A DNA stretch of 64,000 nucleotides from Acinetobacter sp. MB5 (GTDB taxonomy: Bacteria; Pseudomonadota; Gammaproteobacteria; Pseudomonadales; Moraxellaceae). The notes below the pieces were generated by a model, which was given only the letters and a program-made list of their open reading frames with translations, did no database searches and was not told the origin of the DNA. Where the stretch lies: contig NZ_POVU01000006.1 of assembly GCF_003261585.1 (NCBI RefSeq), positions 62,001 to 126,000 on the forward strand, in the 5' to 3' direction. Position numbers and translations under genes: made by a program. Below, one piece after another: positions 1-9,152 of this stretch (positions within the stretch are counted from its first letter, which is position 1; every line of letters starts with the position of its first letter).

Positions 1-1200
1 GAGCATGAGGTCAATTTAGGAGAAGCAGATCAAGCTCCTGAACTGGATTTATCCGTTTATGAGCAAGAACCTCATGCACGTCAATTACTCAAAAAAGCAC
101 TCGGTGATGACTTAGGCGCTTTAACTTTAAAATTTGAAACCATTGTGCAACGTGCTTACCGCATTGTTCAACTCAATGATTCTAAAATTGAAGTTTGCCT
201 TGACCGTGGTGTTGTTCAGGACACCGATGAAAAACGTGAAATTTTTGAAATTGAATTCGAATTACAACAAGGAAAAGTTTCTGATCTGATTCAGCTGACA
301 CAGCAATGGGTTAAAAAATACCATATTTGGATTGATGTTCGCAGTAAGGCTGAACGTGGCAATTTACTGGCACAACACTTACTAGTCAGCCCTGCAACAA
401 CAGCATCCTCAGCAAAATATGACAAGAAAGCGCAACCTGAAGTCATTTTAAAATCACTGATTGCGGCGGGTTTACGACATGCCTTGCCAAATCTTGCTGC
501 AATTGCTGATCAGGTTGCCGAATCTGAACATTATTACCAAGCTTACTTAGCACTACGTCAACTCAACAGTAGCTTGCAATTATTTCAAGATTTCGCACCA
601 ACCAAACTCCTTGAACATATTGCACATTTTCAACAGATGCTAAAAACTGTTCATCAGGCCTACGTTGCAACAACGCTCTACCCTGCCATTTTATTGCTAA
701 CTGAACAAGCAGATCCTGTTCATTTAGATTTAAGCCATGCAAATCATTTATTTACCCAAACTGGCTCAACATTATTAATACTGGATCTTTTGGCATTTAG
801 TTTAGATGAAACTGAGACTGAACCTCAGTCCAAAGTCAAAAATAGCGTTAAAAAGCAATTTAAACAGCAAATTGCTCTATTTAACAAAGACCTTAAACAA
901 TTTGCCCAACTGAATTCTGGTGAGAAATGTCAGACTTTAAGCCATATTCAATCTTGGGGTGATGCACTGGCCTTGTGTACGCCATTTACCATGAAAAAAC
1001 ATTTGGCGCTCTATGTACAATTACAACCAGAGTTGAATGAAAGTTTCGATTTATGGATTGCTCAGCAATATGCGACCAGTTATTTAACTTCACCTGAACA
1101 ACAGTTTTTTGTTTTAGGCTGGCTGGCTAACCAAATTCCTCAGCAACAAGCCCAACTTGAAGTAACATTTAAGAAATTACAGAAAAAAATGGATGCTTAG
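1..1200 (+). CDS. CYTH-domain protein (inorganic triphosphatase-like), 5' end missing
   Basis: The reading frame is open from base 1 to a TAG at 1198-1200, so the true start lies upstream of the window and about 400 codons are visible. The first 125 visible residues fit the second half of a CYTH (triphosphate tunnel) domain: alternating charged beta strands such as KIEVCLDRG, EIFEIEFELQQG and the closing WIDVRSKAERG. The rest is helical and His/Gln-rich, as in the CHAD-type tail of YgiF-like inorganic triphosphatases. Those enzymes hydrolyse triphosphate using an ExExK motif that would lie in the missing N-terminus, so activity cannot be judged here. The next gene is convergent. The family call is from pattern recognition, and the CHAD part is degenerate. 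Confidence 0.6.
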   Translation, partial: EHEVNLGEADQAPELDLSVYEQEPHARQLLKKALGDDLGALTLKFETIVQRAYRIVQLNDSKIEVCLDRGVVQDTDEKREIFEIEFELQQGKVSDLIQLTQQWVKKYHIWIDVRSKAERGNLLAQHLLVSPATTASSAKYDKKAQPEVILKSLIAAGLRHALPNLAAIADQVAESEHYYQAYLALRQLNSSLQLFQDFAPTKLLEHIAHFQQMLKTVHQAYVATTLYPAILLLTEQADPVHLDLSHANHLFTQTGSTLLILDLLAFSLDETETEPQSKVKNSVKKQFKQQIALFNKDLKQFAQLNSGEKCQTLSHIQSWGDALALCTPFTMKKHLALYVQLQPELNESFDLWIAQQYATSYLTSPEQQFFVLGWLANQIPQQQAQLEVTFKKLQKKMDA

Positions 1201-1245
1201 GCCGCATTTATCAGTAAAACGGTCAGCATTCATCATCAGCAAATT

Positions 1246-1266
1246 CCTTCTCCCTTTGGGAGAAGG
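1246..1266. repeat. Short hairpin, degenerate member of dispersed repeat family
   Basis: A perfect 9-bp stem (CCTTCTCCC / GGGAGAAGG) with a TTT loop lies between two convergent genes. The core CTCCCTTTGGGAG recurs near 24705 and 30797, and the downstream CGATGAAATAAACC resembles the right end of the repeats at 24702 and 18239. It probably also ends transcription from both sides. No intact left terminal repeat is visible. Confidence 0.55.
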
Positions 1267-1325
1267 TATCAGAGATTAAAAAACCACGATGAAATAAACC
1301 GAATGTGGAGCAACTCAGCTAAATT

Positions 1326-1958
1326 TTAGCGGTATTTTCCAAAAACTTTCCAAACCCCATTATCCGCAAGTGGATCACTATAACTATCACTGCGCTGTTT
1401 ACGTGGTTTTTCCCGAGCATCAACGACTTTAAAATGTTTTTCCCCACCCAAAACAATGCCGTTGTTATAAAACCGTGTGCGGGTATATTCACTTTGTCCA
1501 TGTTGAAACACATAGGTTCTTAAGTCGATAAATTCACGATGTGCAACCAAAGCAGCCGTGTCATCGCTTTCGAGCCAAGCTTTCATGGCTAACATGTGAT
1601 CTGGTTCAAATTGCCCGCATTTTTCTACCAGACTCAGTACCCCACGAAAGGTTTTGGATTCTTTTGCGCGGGTTTTATTAATGCGAATACGATCTACATG
1701 AAAGAAAAATAATGGTAAATTCAAATGACTCGGTAAATGAATCGCATCAATCACTTCATCTTCTAAAAAAGGCTGACAAAGTTGCTGTGCGCGCTCGATC
1801 AGTTCTTGCCACTGACTAAAATACTGTTCCGCCTCTGCTTGAGGAGCATAATAAATTGGCAAACCTTCAACATGCTCTAGTTGTTCTGGCGGCCAAATTT
1901 GCTGACGTAATAATTGAATATCTTGTTTTAAATTCTGAATCGCAATGGAATCTTGCAT
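1326..1958 (-). CDS. Conserved hypothetical protein, 210 aa
   Basis: I do not recognise a family. The protein is soluble, with no signal peptide or membrane segment. It starts with a helical, Gln-rich stretch, has an aromatic middle (LFFFHVDRIRIN) and ends in a basic segment (REKPRKQRSD) followed by GVWKVFGKYR. The frame is uninterrupted and fills the gap between two convergent neighbours. No clear Shine-Dalgarno sequence precedes the ATG at 1958. Gene identity is likely; function is unknown. Confidence 0.6.
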   Translation of the reverse strand: MQDSIAIQNLKQDIQLLRQQIWPPEQLEHVEGLPIYYAPQAEAEQYFSQWQELIERAQQLCQPFLEDEVIDAIHLPSHLNLPLFFFHVDRIRINKTRAKESKTFRGVLSLVEKCGQFEPDHMLAMKAWLESDDTAALVAHREFIDLRTYVFQHGQSEYTRTRFYNNGIVLGGEKHFKVVDAREKPRKQRSDSYSDPLADNGVWKVFGKYR

Positions 1959-2027
1959 GCATTTGACTCGTTATGCTTAGGCTATTTAAAGATTAAGTCA
2001 ACTGTTTAGTTTCTGCAAGGCTTTGCC

Positions 2028-2033
2028 TATAAT
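2028..2033 (+). promoter_or_regulatory. Putative -10 box for the DUF3144 gene
   Basis: A consensus TATAAT lies 30 bases before the ATG at 2063, inside the small palindrome GCCTATAATAGGC. The -35 region is weak. Transcription would start near 2040, giving a leader of about 23 bases. Confidence 0.4.
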
Positions 2034-2062
2034 AGGCTGTCTTTTTGTGCTGGAACTTTCTT

Positions 2063-2458
2063 ATGACTCAAAAAATTCAAGCGACGGATATTACTGAAGA
2101 AGAAGCACAAAATGCGGTCTTTTTCGAACGTACCGATGAATTTATCAAACTGGCAAACGAGTTTTGTCGTCCTGAGAAAGGTGAAAAACCTCAACCTGCC
2201 GAGTTGCGTGGGCAAGTCAGTGCCGCAATGCTTTTTGCCACTGCCCGTTTCAATACGTGGGTCGCTGCCAATAATTTTAAAGATGGCAATGAAATGCGTG
2301 ATGCCAAAGAACAAGTCATGTCATATCTCATGCAGCAATTTCACATGATGCTTGAAGACAACTATGATGAATATTGCGAGCAGTTTGACAACTATTTACG
2401 TTTCCGTAAAAACGAAGATTTTCATACTCACAAGCATGATCATGACCACAATCACTAA
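2063..2458 (+). CDS. DUF3144 domain protein
   Basis: A small acidic soluble protein of 131 residues matching the DUF3144 family, whose role is unknown. Recognisable family segments are FFERTDEFIKLAN near residues 21-33, the AAMLFATARFN helix in the middle and MLEDNYDEYCEQFDNYLRFR near the end. The C-terminus is a His-rich tail (HTHKHDHDHNH) that could bind metal ions; that is inference. The ATG at 2063 is preferred over an upstream in-frame TTG at 2045 because the predicted -10 box leaves no room for the longer form. A terminator follows directly. Confidence 0.8.
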   Translation: MTQKIQATDITEEEAQNAVFFERTDEFIKLANEFCRPEKGEKPQPAELRGQVSAAMLFATARFNTWVAANNFKDGNEMRDAKEQVMSYLMQQFHMMLEDNYDEYCEQFDNYLRFRKNEDFHTHKHDHDHNH

Positions 2459-2479
2459 ATGATTGGTTGTGCCTGTAAT

Positions 2480-2511
2480 AAAAAATGAGCTGATATTCAG
2501 CTCATTTTTTT
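2480..2511. terminator. Bidirectional rho-independent terminator
   Basis: A perfect stem (AAAAAATGAGCTGA, loop TAT, TCAGCTCATTTTTT) lies between the convergent DUF3144 and M16 peptidase genes. The A/T runs on both sides allow it to serve both strands. Confidence 0.9.
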
Positions 2512-2526
2512 ATCTTCAGATCGAGT

Positions 2527-5319
2527 CTATTGTGCTTTTGCTTGCGCTTTCAAAGCTGTTTGAGCTTGACCGTATGGGTCAGCCATTACTTCAATATAAT
2601 GATCCAAGTGAATGTATTTTTTAATGACAGCATCAACATCTGCCTTGCTTAATCTGGCAATCGCCTGATCACGTTGCTCACGATCAAGCATAGTCTGATT
2701 GCGTTCAAGCTGACTATTCAACATTTGATGGATAATTCGACTATCTTCCAGACTGGTGACACGCTGTTTGAGAATATTGGCCTTCGCCGCAGCAAGCTCT
2801 TGTGGCGTAATTCCATGTTGCACTAAATCTTGCAGAACTTCATGAACAGCCTGTGAAGTTTGTGCCGCTTTATTGGCCGTATAATTTGCCTCAATGGTGA
2901 GTGCACCAACCGAGTCGTGTAAATCCAAGTTCAAATCACTGGAGAATCCATAGACCAAATGGTTCTTTTCACGCAGCGCCTGCCCTAAACGTGAAGATAG
3001 CTGAGAGTCGCCCAAAATATAACTCAGCACTTGCAACGCTGGCGCATCTGCATCATTCAAGCCAACAGGTAAAACCAGTAAACCTTGATAATTACCAAAC
3101 TCACGTTGCTCTGCCAAAGCATGCACTTTTTGGGCTGGATAAGCTTGATAGGTTGAAGATAAACGCTGATATTTTTGTGGAGATGACCAAGAACCAAACT
3201 GCTGTGTAATCAACTGACGCATTTGCGTTGGATCAAAGTTCCCCGTAATGGCTAACTGCGCATGATTAAAGCCCATGAACTGTTGATATAGCTGCTTAAC
3301 CTGAGATTGGGTTACTGCTTCAAGTTGCTGTTTAGCCAAGGGCGGCTCAAAGTGATAACGCAAATCCCCTGCCGAATACTGCTCAACCAAACGAGACAGG
3401 GTTAATGCTGCGACGGTTTCAGGTTCGGTATAGGGTCGATTCAAACTATCCAGACTTTGTGATTTGATCAGGTCAAACTGGCTTTGCTCAAAGCTCGGAT
3501 GCTGCATAATCCCAATGATATATTTAAAATATTCTGCAAAATGCTGCTTGTTTGCTCGAATCTGGATTTCGATACCATTGTCCTGACTGACCGCAGCCGC
3601 CTGACCATCTGCTGCAATAGATCGGTCAATGACTTGCTGTAAAGTTTGCTGATCTGACCCTCGCAATAATAAATAAGACATTAAATCCAGTACTTGCCCT
3701 TTATTAAATAAAGATTTGTCAGTTCCGAAATTGAGACTGATAGTGGCATAAACTTTATTGTCATAGGTTGCTGTTGGAAATAGCGCATAGTGCAAGCCAT
3801 TTTTTAAAGTGCCGCGCTGAATTTTCCGCTCGGTGCTTTGTAAATATTGTTTTGAATGTGCCAGATAATCCTGTGTTTCTCTCTGATATTGTTGAATATC
3901 TTTCACAGGCTCTTTGTCAGTCTCTTGCGGAAGTGTTGCCTTGCTATCTAAAGCTGATGCTTGTAGTTGCATCGCTTTTTTCTGTGAATCTGGCGTTGGC
4001 TTGATATCGCCCTCAAGACGATGCTGAGGCTGGAAGAACTGATTCAGCGTTTGATTGACTTGTTGTACCGTCAGTTTTTGCACCGCTTGTACATCTTTAA
4101 AATATTGTTCCCAATGCCCCTGTGATGACACCACATAATCACTTAAACGACCACCCAATGCGACTGAATTGGTTTCAATACTGTCAGTCTGATTTTTAAA
4201 TAAGCTTTTGACGCGATTGAGGTCAGCATCATCAAAATGTGCAGGTCTCTCAACGTCTTGAGTCAGATTTTTTTCAATCTGCTGCCCATGTTGAGTCGGT
4301 GCATACACCGCAGCCATAAACACGACATTAAAATCTTGATCGAGCCATGTGGTTGACTGCACTGTTGTGGTCATGCCTGTTTCCACCATAGCTTTGTACA
4401 ATTGACCGCTCGGTTGCAAGGTATATAAATAAGGGGCTAGCGCAAGCACAGGTTGAATCTGTACATTACGACCGTTCAAGTACATATTAACCTTAATCAG
4501 ATCACTGCCCTTTTGCACACTCAATTGGCGCTGCTGAATTTTTGCAGCATTGAGCACAGGCACTTTTGCCATCGCAGGTACAGCATGTGCCCGAATATTG
4601 CCAAAATCTTGCTCAATTTTTTGCAACACACGTGTCTGATCAAACTTTCCTGTCACGACCAACACCGCATTATTCGGTGCATACCATGTGTGATAAAACT
4701 GATTGAGTTCATTGACTTTAATCGATTTCAGCTCATCTAAATCACCAATAGCTAAACGCCCCAAATCTCGATTGCCATACGCTGCTTTCAACATCTGATC
4801 TATTAATACGGCAAATGGCTGATCAAGACGTAACTCTCGTTCACGGCGCACGGTTTGAATTTCTGTTGGTACAAATTTTTGCTGCAATACCAGTTTATCC
4901 ATACGTTGCGATTCAAGATAAAGTACCTGATCAATCGCATTTTGGTCTGGTCGGACAATATTGGTATATTTTGTGGAGTAATAATCAGTGCTGGCGTTGG
5001 TCGACAGGGTGTACTGATCTAGTCTGCGTTGGAACTCCTCACCTTGTACATCTTGTGTTCCTTTAAAGGCCAAATGTTCCAGCAAATGCGCTAAGCCCCC
5101 CTTACCTTTCGGGTCGTTCAAAGAACCTGTCAAATAAATGGTATTCATAAAAACTTTGTTTTCATTATTATTCGGGGCCAAAATTACCCTTAAACCATTA
5201 TCCAATTGATATTCAGTAATATTATTCTGATTATGAACCACAACCGTTTCGGCAAATACAGTTGTCGTTAATCCTATTAAACACAACGACCAAGTCAGTT
5301 GTTTCAAACGTATAAACAT
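2527..5319 (-). CDS. M16 family zinc metallopeptidase, periplasmic
   Basis: A two-lobed pitrilysin/insulinase-type peptidase of about 930 residues. An N-terminal signal peptide ends at TVFA/ET, placing it in the periplasm. The inverted zinc motif HLLEH is at residues 78-82, followed by the FKGT signature, with the downstream Glu-rich helix (RRERELRL) about 75 residues later supplying the third ligand. The second half begins near residue 500 (LKNGLHYAL) and repeats the fold without HxxEH, as usual for the inactive lobe of single-chain family members. The ATG at 5319 is chosen over an in-frame TTG four codons earlier; it has TTGGA eight bases upstream. The substrate is unknown, though family members degrade peptides or process exported proteins. 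Confidence 0.9.
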   Translation of the reverse strand: MFIRLKQLTWSLCLIGLTTTVFAETVVVHNQNNITEYQLDNGLRVILAPNNNENKVFMNTIYLTGSLNDPKGKGGLAHLLEHLAFKGTQDVQGEEFQRRLDQYTLSTNASTDYYSTKYTNIVRPDQNAIDQVLYLESQRMDKLVLQQKFVPTEIQTVRRERELRLDQPFAVLIDQMLKAAYGNRDLGRLAIGDLDELKSIKVNELNQFYHTWYAPNNAVLVVTGKFDQTRVLQKIEQDFGNIRAHAVPAMAKVPVLNAAKIQQRQLSVQKGSDLIKVNMYLNGRNVQIQPVLALAPYLYTLQPSGQLYKAMVETGMTTTVQSTTWLDQDFNVVFMAAVYAPTQHGQQIEKNLTQDVERPAHFDDADLNRVKSLFKNQTDSIETNSVALGGRLSDYVVSSQGHWEQYFKDVQAVQKLTVQQVNQTLNQFFQPQHRLEGDIKPTPDSQKKAMQLQASALDSKATLPQETDKEPVKDIQQYQRETQDYLAHSKQYLQSTERKIQRGTLKNGLHYALFPTATYDNKVYATISLNFGTDKSLFNKGQVLDLMSYLLLRGSDQQTLQQVIDRSIAADGQAAAVSQDNGIEIQIRANKQHFAEYFKYIIGIMQHPSFEQSQFDLIKSQSLDSLNRPYTEPETVAALTLSRLVEQYSAGDLRYHFEPPLAKQQLEAVTQSQVKQLYQQFMGFNHAQLAITGNFDPTQMRQLITQQFGSWSSPQKYQRLSSTYQAYPAQKVHALAEQREFGNYQGLLVLPVGLNDADAPALQVLSYILGDSQLSSRLGQALREKNHLVYGFSSDLNLDLHDSVGALTIEANYTANKAAQTSQAVHEVLQDLVQHGITPQELAAAKANILKQRVTSLEDSRIIHQMLNSQLERNQTMLDREQRDQAIARLSKADVDAVIKKYIHLDHYIEVMADPYGQAQTALKAQAKAQ

Positions 5320-5419
5320 AAAAAAGTCCAATCAGACAAAATGTGGCAACTCAAGTTGGCTATGGTAGGAAAAGCATGTAGAAAATTATAGTGAGATTTT
5401 GCAAAATCAAATTCTTATT

Positions 5420-5498
5420 CGACTTCTTTCTTCAATTCCTTTTCTTTTTCCCGTAGGAAGAAACATCAAGAGGGTGTAAACAATAATGAAAGAAGTCG
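5420..5498. repeat. MITE-like short repeat with 11-bp terminal inverted repeats
   Basis: Ends are CGACTTCTTTC (5420-5430) and GAAAGAAGTCG (5488-5498), an exact inverted match. The interior aligns without gaps over 53 bases to the element at 18239-18313. It has no coding capacity. It lies between the M16 peptidase promoter and the 3' end of pnuC. Confidence 0.75.
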
Positions 5499-5549
5499 AT
5501 GATTATAAAAACATTGGGCAATCTCATGACTGCCCAAGTGATACATTTA

Positions 5550-6137
5550 TTATTCTGTTGGCTGCGCTACGCCTTCATTTTGCTGATCTTGTACACGTAG
5601 CCACTGATACCAGCCATAAGCAGCCATCACCACAAAGGCCGCATATAAACCTGCGGTTAAGTACAAGTCTTTATAAATAAACATCCCGACATAGATAATA
5701 TCGACTACAACCCAAAGCACCCAAGTTGCAATATGTTTACGACTTGTCCAATAAGTAGCGAGCAAACTAAAAGCCGCTAACTGGGCATCCAGCATCGGAA
5801 CGGCCGCATTGGTGAAGTTTTTCAGAATCAAACCGAATGCCAGACCTGCGATTGCAGAACCAATCAATTGCACCACAATTTTAGATATTGCCAGCGGTTC
5901 AATTTTAATGTCATGATCGACCTGTTTGCCTTTCAGCCAAACATAAAAACCGTAAAAGTTCATCACAGAGAAGAAAATTTGCAGAATCACTTCACCATAC
6001 AACTGGTAAGTAAAAAACAAATAGCCATATAAAATGTAAGCCAGCATGTTAAATGGCCAGCACCACATATTACGAACGATAGTCAGTCCCACGCCAATCA
6101 GGCTAATAATGACCGCAAAAATTTCTAAATTTGACAT
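5550..6137 (-). CDS. pnuC: Nicotinamide riboside transporter PnuC
   Basis: An inner membrane protein of 195 residues with seven or eight hydrophobic segments, the usual PnuC size. Family landmarks include NMWCWPFNMLAYILYGYLF near residues 23-41, the QIFFSVMNFYGFYVWLKG segment near 53-70, and TYWTSRKHIATWVLWVVVD near 128-146. PnuC takes up nicotinamide riboside for NAD salvage by facilitated diffusion coupled to intracellular phosphorylation. No nadR or nadM kinase is adjacent. It is on the same strand as, and 65 bases downstream of, the acyltransferase gene, so co-transcription is possible. Confidence 0.92.
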   Translation of the reverse strand: MSNLEIFAVIISLIGVGLTIVRNMWCWPFNMLAYILYGYLFFTYQLYGEVILQIFFSVMNFYGFYVWLKGKQVDHDIKIEPLAISKIVVQLIGSAIAGLAFGLILKNFTNAAVPMLDAQLAAFSLLATYWTSRKHIATWVLWVVVDIIYVGMFIYKDLYLTAGLYAAFVVMAAYGWYQWLRVQDQQNEGVAQPTE

Positions 6138-6202
6138 GAAAAAATATCACTATAAACGTTGTGCTGACATGCAGTTCAATTCACTACATGTGAGTCAAAC
6201 TT

Positions 6203-7324
6203 TTAAGATCGCATTGCCCATTTGGCCAATGCATTACTCACTTTGATTGAAAGCGCATCTACATATTCACTATACAGTGCAGATGCCAAAAGTACGCTCC
6301 CCAAACATGCGATCACCGCCAACAATACGGACAGATCGTAATTCAGCCCCATGCCCATGAACCAGTTAAATGCAGGAATACAGACGAGGTAAATGAGCAT
6401 CAGATGTAATAGATAAATGGAGAACGAGAGCTTACCTAAATAAACCAATGGTTTTTTATCAAAAATATCCGATAACTGGTTGCAGAGCATAATACTAGAG
6501 ACAATCAGAACCCCTGAGAAGAAGTTGCTATAGTCATAAGTTCTCCAGCCCAAAATGCGATACAGCCAGTGATAGGCATGACTATTGTTATGCGCCCCAG
6601 CAAAATACAGACCTGCAATAAACAATCCCCATGCCAAGATTGGTTTCATCTGTTTTCCATATAAATAGAAATAACAACCAATCACAAAGCTCAGCATTCC
6701 CAAGAAAAACCGTTCATCATCCCACAAGCCGCATAAGGGCAAAAGGACTGAGGCGATATAGAACAATGGCTTTTTGTAATAATACATCAGCAATAATACA
6801 AACAGCATAATTGAGCCGAACAGCTCAATTTGCATCGTCCAGAGCACCCAGTTACTGCCACTATCTGCAAATAAAAATGCGCCGATACTTCCCTCATAAG
6901 CAGCCTGCTGCAAGCTAACATCCTGAGTCGCATAAGCTTGTAGCCAGCCATTGACGAGGTCACTGTTAATATCCGTATAGCTCAGCGCCAGCCATGCCAA
7001 AATACAGGAAAAAAATGCAGGAATCGCTAAACGCGGGTAACGTTTGATCGCCATTTCTGCCACTTTTTTAGGGACATTTTGGTGTCTTAAAATGGCATAA
7101 CTTAAAACAAAGCCACTCAATACAAAAAACACAAAAACGGCTGCTGTACCCGAGTACCAAAATGCAAACGGCGAATGATGGATAAAATAATCCCATTGGC
7201 CATGTGCTCGGTCATCTGGACTAAAATGATGCAGATAAGGATAGAAGCTTAAAGACAGGTGTGAGAACACCACAGCGAGACATGCCAAGCCACGAATACT
7301 TTCCGCTGCGTTTAATTTTGCCAT
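6203..7324 (-). CDS. Acyltransferase family 3 (OafA/YrhL type) membrane protein
   Basis: A polytopic inner membrane protein with about ten hydrophobic helices. The N-terminal signature SIRGLACLAVVFSHLSL holds the catalytic His at residue 22 and matches the R-x10-H pattern of membrane O-acyltransferases. These transfer acetyl or other acyl groups to surface or periplasmic polysaccharides. The ATG at 7324 is preferred to a TTG 18 codons upstream because it puts the RG...H motif at the usual distance from the N-terminus; neither has a good ribosome binding site. It lies just downstream of pgaD but behind a terminator, so a link to PNAG modification is only speculative. Confidence 0.85.
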   Translation of the reverse strand: MAKLNAAESIRGLACLAVVFSHLSLSFYPYLHHFSPDDRAHGQWDYFIHHSPFAFWYSGTAAVFVFFVLSGFVLSYAILRHQNVPKKVAEMAIKRYPRLAIPAFFSCILAWLALSYTDINSDLVNGWLQAYATQDVSLQQAAYEGSIGAFLFADSGSNWVLWTMQIELFGSIMLFVLLLMYYYKKPLFYIASVLLPLCGLWDDERFFLGMLSFVIGCYFYLYGKQMKPILAWGLFIAGLYFAGAHNNSHAYHWLYRILGWRTYDYSNFFSGVLIVSSIMLCNQLSDIFDKKPLVYLGKLSFSIYLLHLMLIYLVCIPAFNWFMGMGLNYDLSVLLAVIACLGSVLLASALYSEYVDALSIKVSNALAKWAMRS

Positions 7325-7400
7325 AGTGGGGAGCAATGAAATAAGTGAGAAAACGTGCAAAGAATAGGACTGAATCAATACGCATGCAAGAATAAATCAC

Positions 7401-7425
7401 AAAAGCCCCAGCATTAGGGGCTTTT
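7401..7425 (-). terminator. Terminator of the pgaBCD operon
   Basis: The hairpin AAAAGCCCC / GGGGCTTTT with a 7-base loop lies 18 bases beyond the pgaD stop. The A-run on the plus strand gives a U-run in the pga transcript. Confidence 0.85.
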
Positions 7426-7442
7426 GTCACACATTGATTGAA

Positions 7443-7856
7443 TTATTCAACACGAACAATTTCACCATTTTCATTATGGTGAACGACACATATTTTTTGC
7501 TGACGACCTTGTGCAAGTTCCTGTTCAGGCAAGTCGAAATAACGTGCATAGTCATTGATGGTTTTCTTTTTCGCATGTTTCACGCTATGTGCCGGAATCA
7601 GCTTACACCACAAACAAAGCACTGCTGCACACGCCAGCAAAGTCACCATGTCCATTTGTAAACCGAACCAGAATGCATTAAACAAACGGTGGAATCCATA
7701 AGGTTTGTTGGCGCTGATTAGTGTAAATAACACCACCATCGGGCGCCAAAGTAAAAACCAGACACCCCAAAGCATTGCTGTAGAAGTGGTTGACATATAA
7801 CGTCTATGCCAAGGTAACTGCGCGCGCAAGTCAATAATTAACGAATTTGTACTCAT
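7443..7856 (-). CDS. pgaD: Poly-beta-1,6-GlcNAc synthesis protein PgaD
   Basis: A small inner membrane protein of 137 residues with two hydrophobic helices (about residues 27-46 and 66-86) and a cytoplasmic C-terminal tail. PgaD partners with the glycosyltransferase PgaC and is needed for polymerisation of poly-N-acetylglucosamine; in E. coli the pair responds to cyclic-di-GMP. The call rests on size, the two-helix layout and position as last gene after pgaC, with a 17-base gap. Confidence 0.88.
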   Translation of the reverse strand: MSTNSLIIDLRAQLPWHRRYMSTTSTAMLWGVWFLLWRPMVVLFTLISANKPYGFHRLFNAFWFGLQMDMVTLLACAAVLCLWCKLIPAHSVKHAKKKTINDYARYFDLPEQELAQGRQQKICVVHHNENGEIVRVE

Positions 7857-7873
7857 GAAGCCTCTAACCTAAA

Positions 7874-9139
7874 TTATGGATTTGAACGGATGCCGCGATC
7901 TGGGCTTACCCAGCGCGCACGTTTACCATCCCCTCTCATCAACACTTTTGGGAAGGCAAGAATGCTAGCCGTAACAGTAATCAGCCAAAATACGAATGGA
8001 TACCAAATCATCCAGTAATAGTTTTTAAGTAGACCTGGTTCATAACGACTATCCATCCATTTACTGATCATGAATTGGAATAAGCAGGTCGCACCTAACA
8101 AGATACCTGTGCCATATGGGAGAAATGGTGAGCTCATGACAGGTAAGAAATGGTTAGGAATAATAAGATTCACTAACCAGATACAAGCCACCAATAACAT
8201 TAAATATGACCAGACCAATGTGAGTAATAACTCAATCATCAATGGCCACAAGAAGTTCAAACCCGGTCTAAACATGACATCAAAATTCTTAATCAGAACT
8301 TGCGCACCGCCCATCGCCCAGCGTAGACGTTGTTTATACAAACCTTTGAGTGTTTCAGGCATCAAAATCCAAACCAAAGCATTTGGTTCAAACTCGACAT
8401 CCCAGCCTGCACGTTGCAATTTCCAAGTAATATCAATATCTTCAGTCAGCATATTTGGAGACCAATAGCCAACTTCATGAACCGCACTTTTACGAAATGC
8501 AGTCACAACCCCAGAAACCGTAAATAGACGTCCAAACACGCGCTGAGCACGTTTAATCATGCCAACAATCGATGAAAACTCACCTACCTGAATACGTCCA
8601 AGCAGGGTTGAACGGGTACGAATACGAGGATTCCCCGTAACCGCTGCAACTTTTTCATCGGCAAGGAAATGACGAACCATCCACTTTGCAGCGTGCGGAT
8701 CAAGCAAGGCATCACCATCGATTCCGATCAGGAATTCTGCATCTGTGAGCAGACTTCCTGCTTGAAGACCCATCGCTTTACCTTGGTTTTGTGCCAAATG
8801 GACTACACGCAATTTTTCATAACGCTCTGCCAAGCGATCCAGCACTTCGCCCGTGTTATCTGAACTACCATCATTAATTGCAATCACTTCAAAATCTGGA
8901 TAATCCAGCTTCAAGGCATGGCTAATGGTTTCTTCAGCATTATCACCTTCATTAAAACAAGGGATAAGCACCGCGACCTTCGGGTAAGAAGGCAAATCCT
9001 TAGGTTGAGTATAAACAGGTTCTTTGCGCTCTTTCATGTAGAACACAATTGCCCCGATCATCCATAAATAGGACATAAACAACGGATAATAAAACACGAA
9101 CTCTAAGGCAGAATGCCAAAAGTGCTGTAACGCAGACAT
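7874..9139 (-). CDS. pgaC: Poly-beta-1,6-N-acetylglucosamine synthase PgaC
   Basis: A processive family 2 glycosyltransferase of 421 residues in the inner membrane that polymerises UDP-GlcNAc into PNAG. An N-terminal membrane helix is followed by a cytoplasmic GT-A domain with NDGSSDN (89-95), the DxD-type DGD (141-143), TED (232-234) as catalytic base region and QRLRW (270-274) for product binding. Several C-terminal membrane helices follow. All processive synthase motifs are intact. The start has AAAGGA just upstream and lies 13 bases after the pgaB stop. Confidence 0.96.
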   Translation of the reverse strand: MSALQHFWHSALEFVFYYPLFMSYLWMIGAIVFYMKERKEPVYTQPKDLPSYPKVAVLIPCFNEGDNAEETISHALKLDYPDFEVIAINDGSSDNTGEVLDRLAERYEKLRVVHLAQNQGKAMGLQAGSLLTDAEFLIGIDGDALLDPHAAKWMVRHFLADEKVAAVTGNPRIRTRSTLLGRIQVGEFSSIVGMIKRAQRVFGRLFTVSGVVTAFRKSAVHEVGYWSPNMLTEDIDITWKLQRAGWDVEFEPNALVWILMPETLKGLYKQRLRWAMGGAQVLIKNFDVMFRPGLNFLWPLMIELLLTLVWSYLMLLVACIWLVNLIIPNHFLPVMSSPFLPYGTGILLGATCLFQFMISKWMDSRYEPGLLKNYYWMIWYPFVFWLITVTASILAFPKVLMRGDGKRARWVSPDRGIRSNP

Positions 9140-9152
9140 ATTCCTTTAGCTC

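Noticed and set aside
2901-5066. Several frames antisense to the M16 peptidase
   Set aside because: No ribosome binding sites or recognisable domains; shadows of a well-conserved gene.
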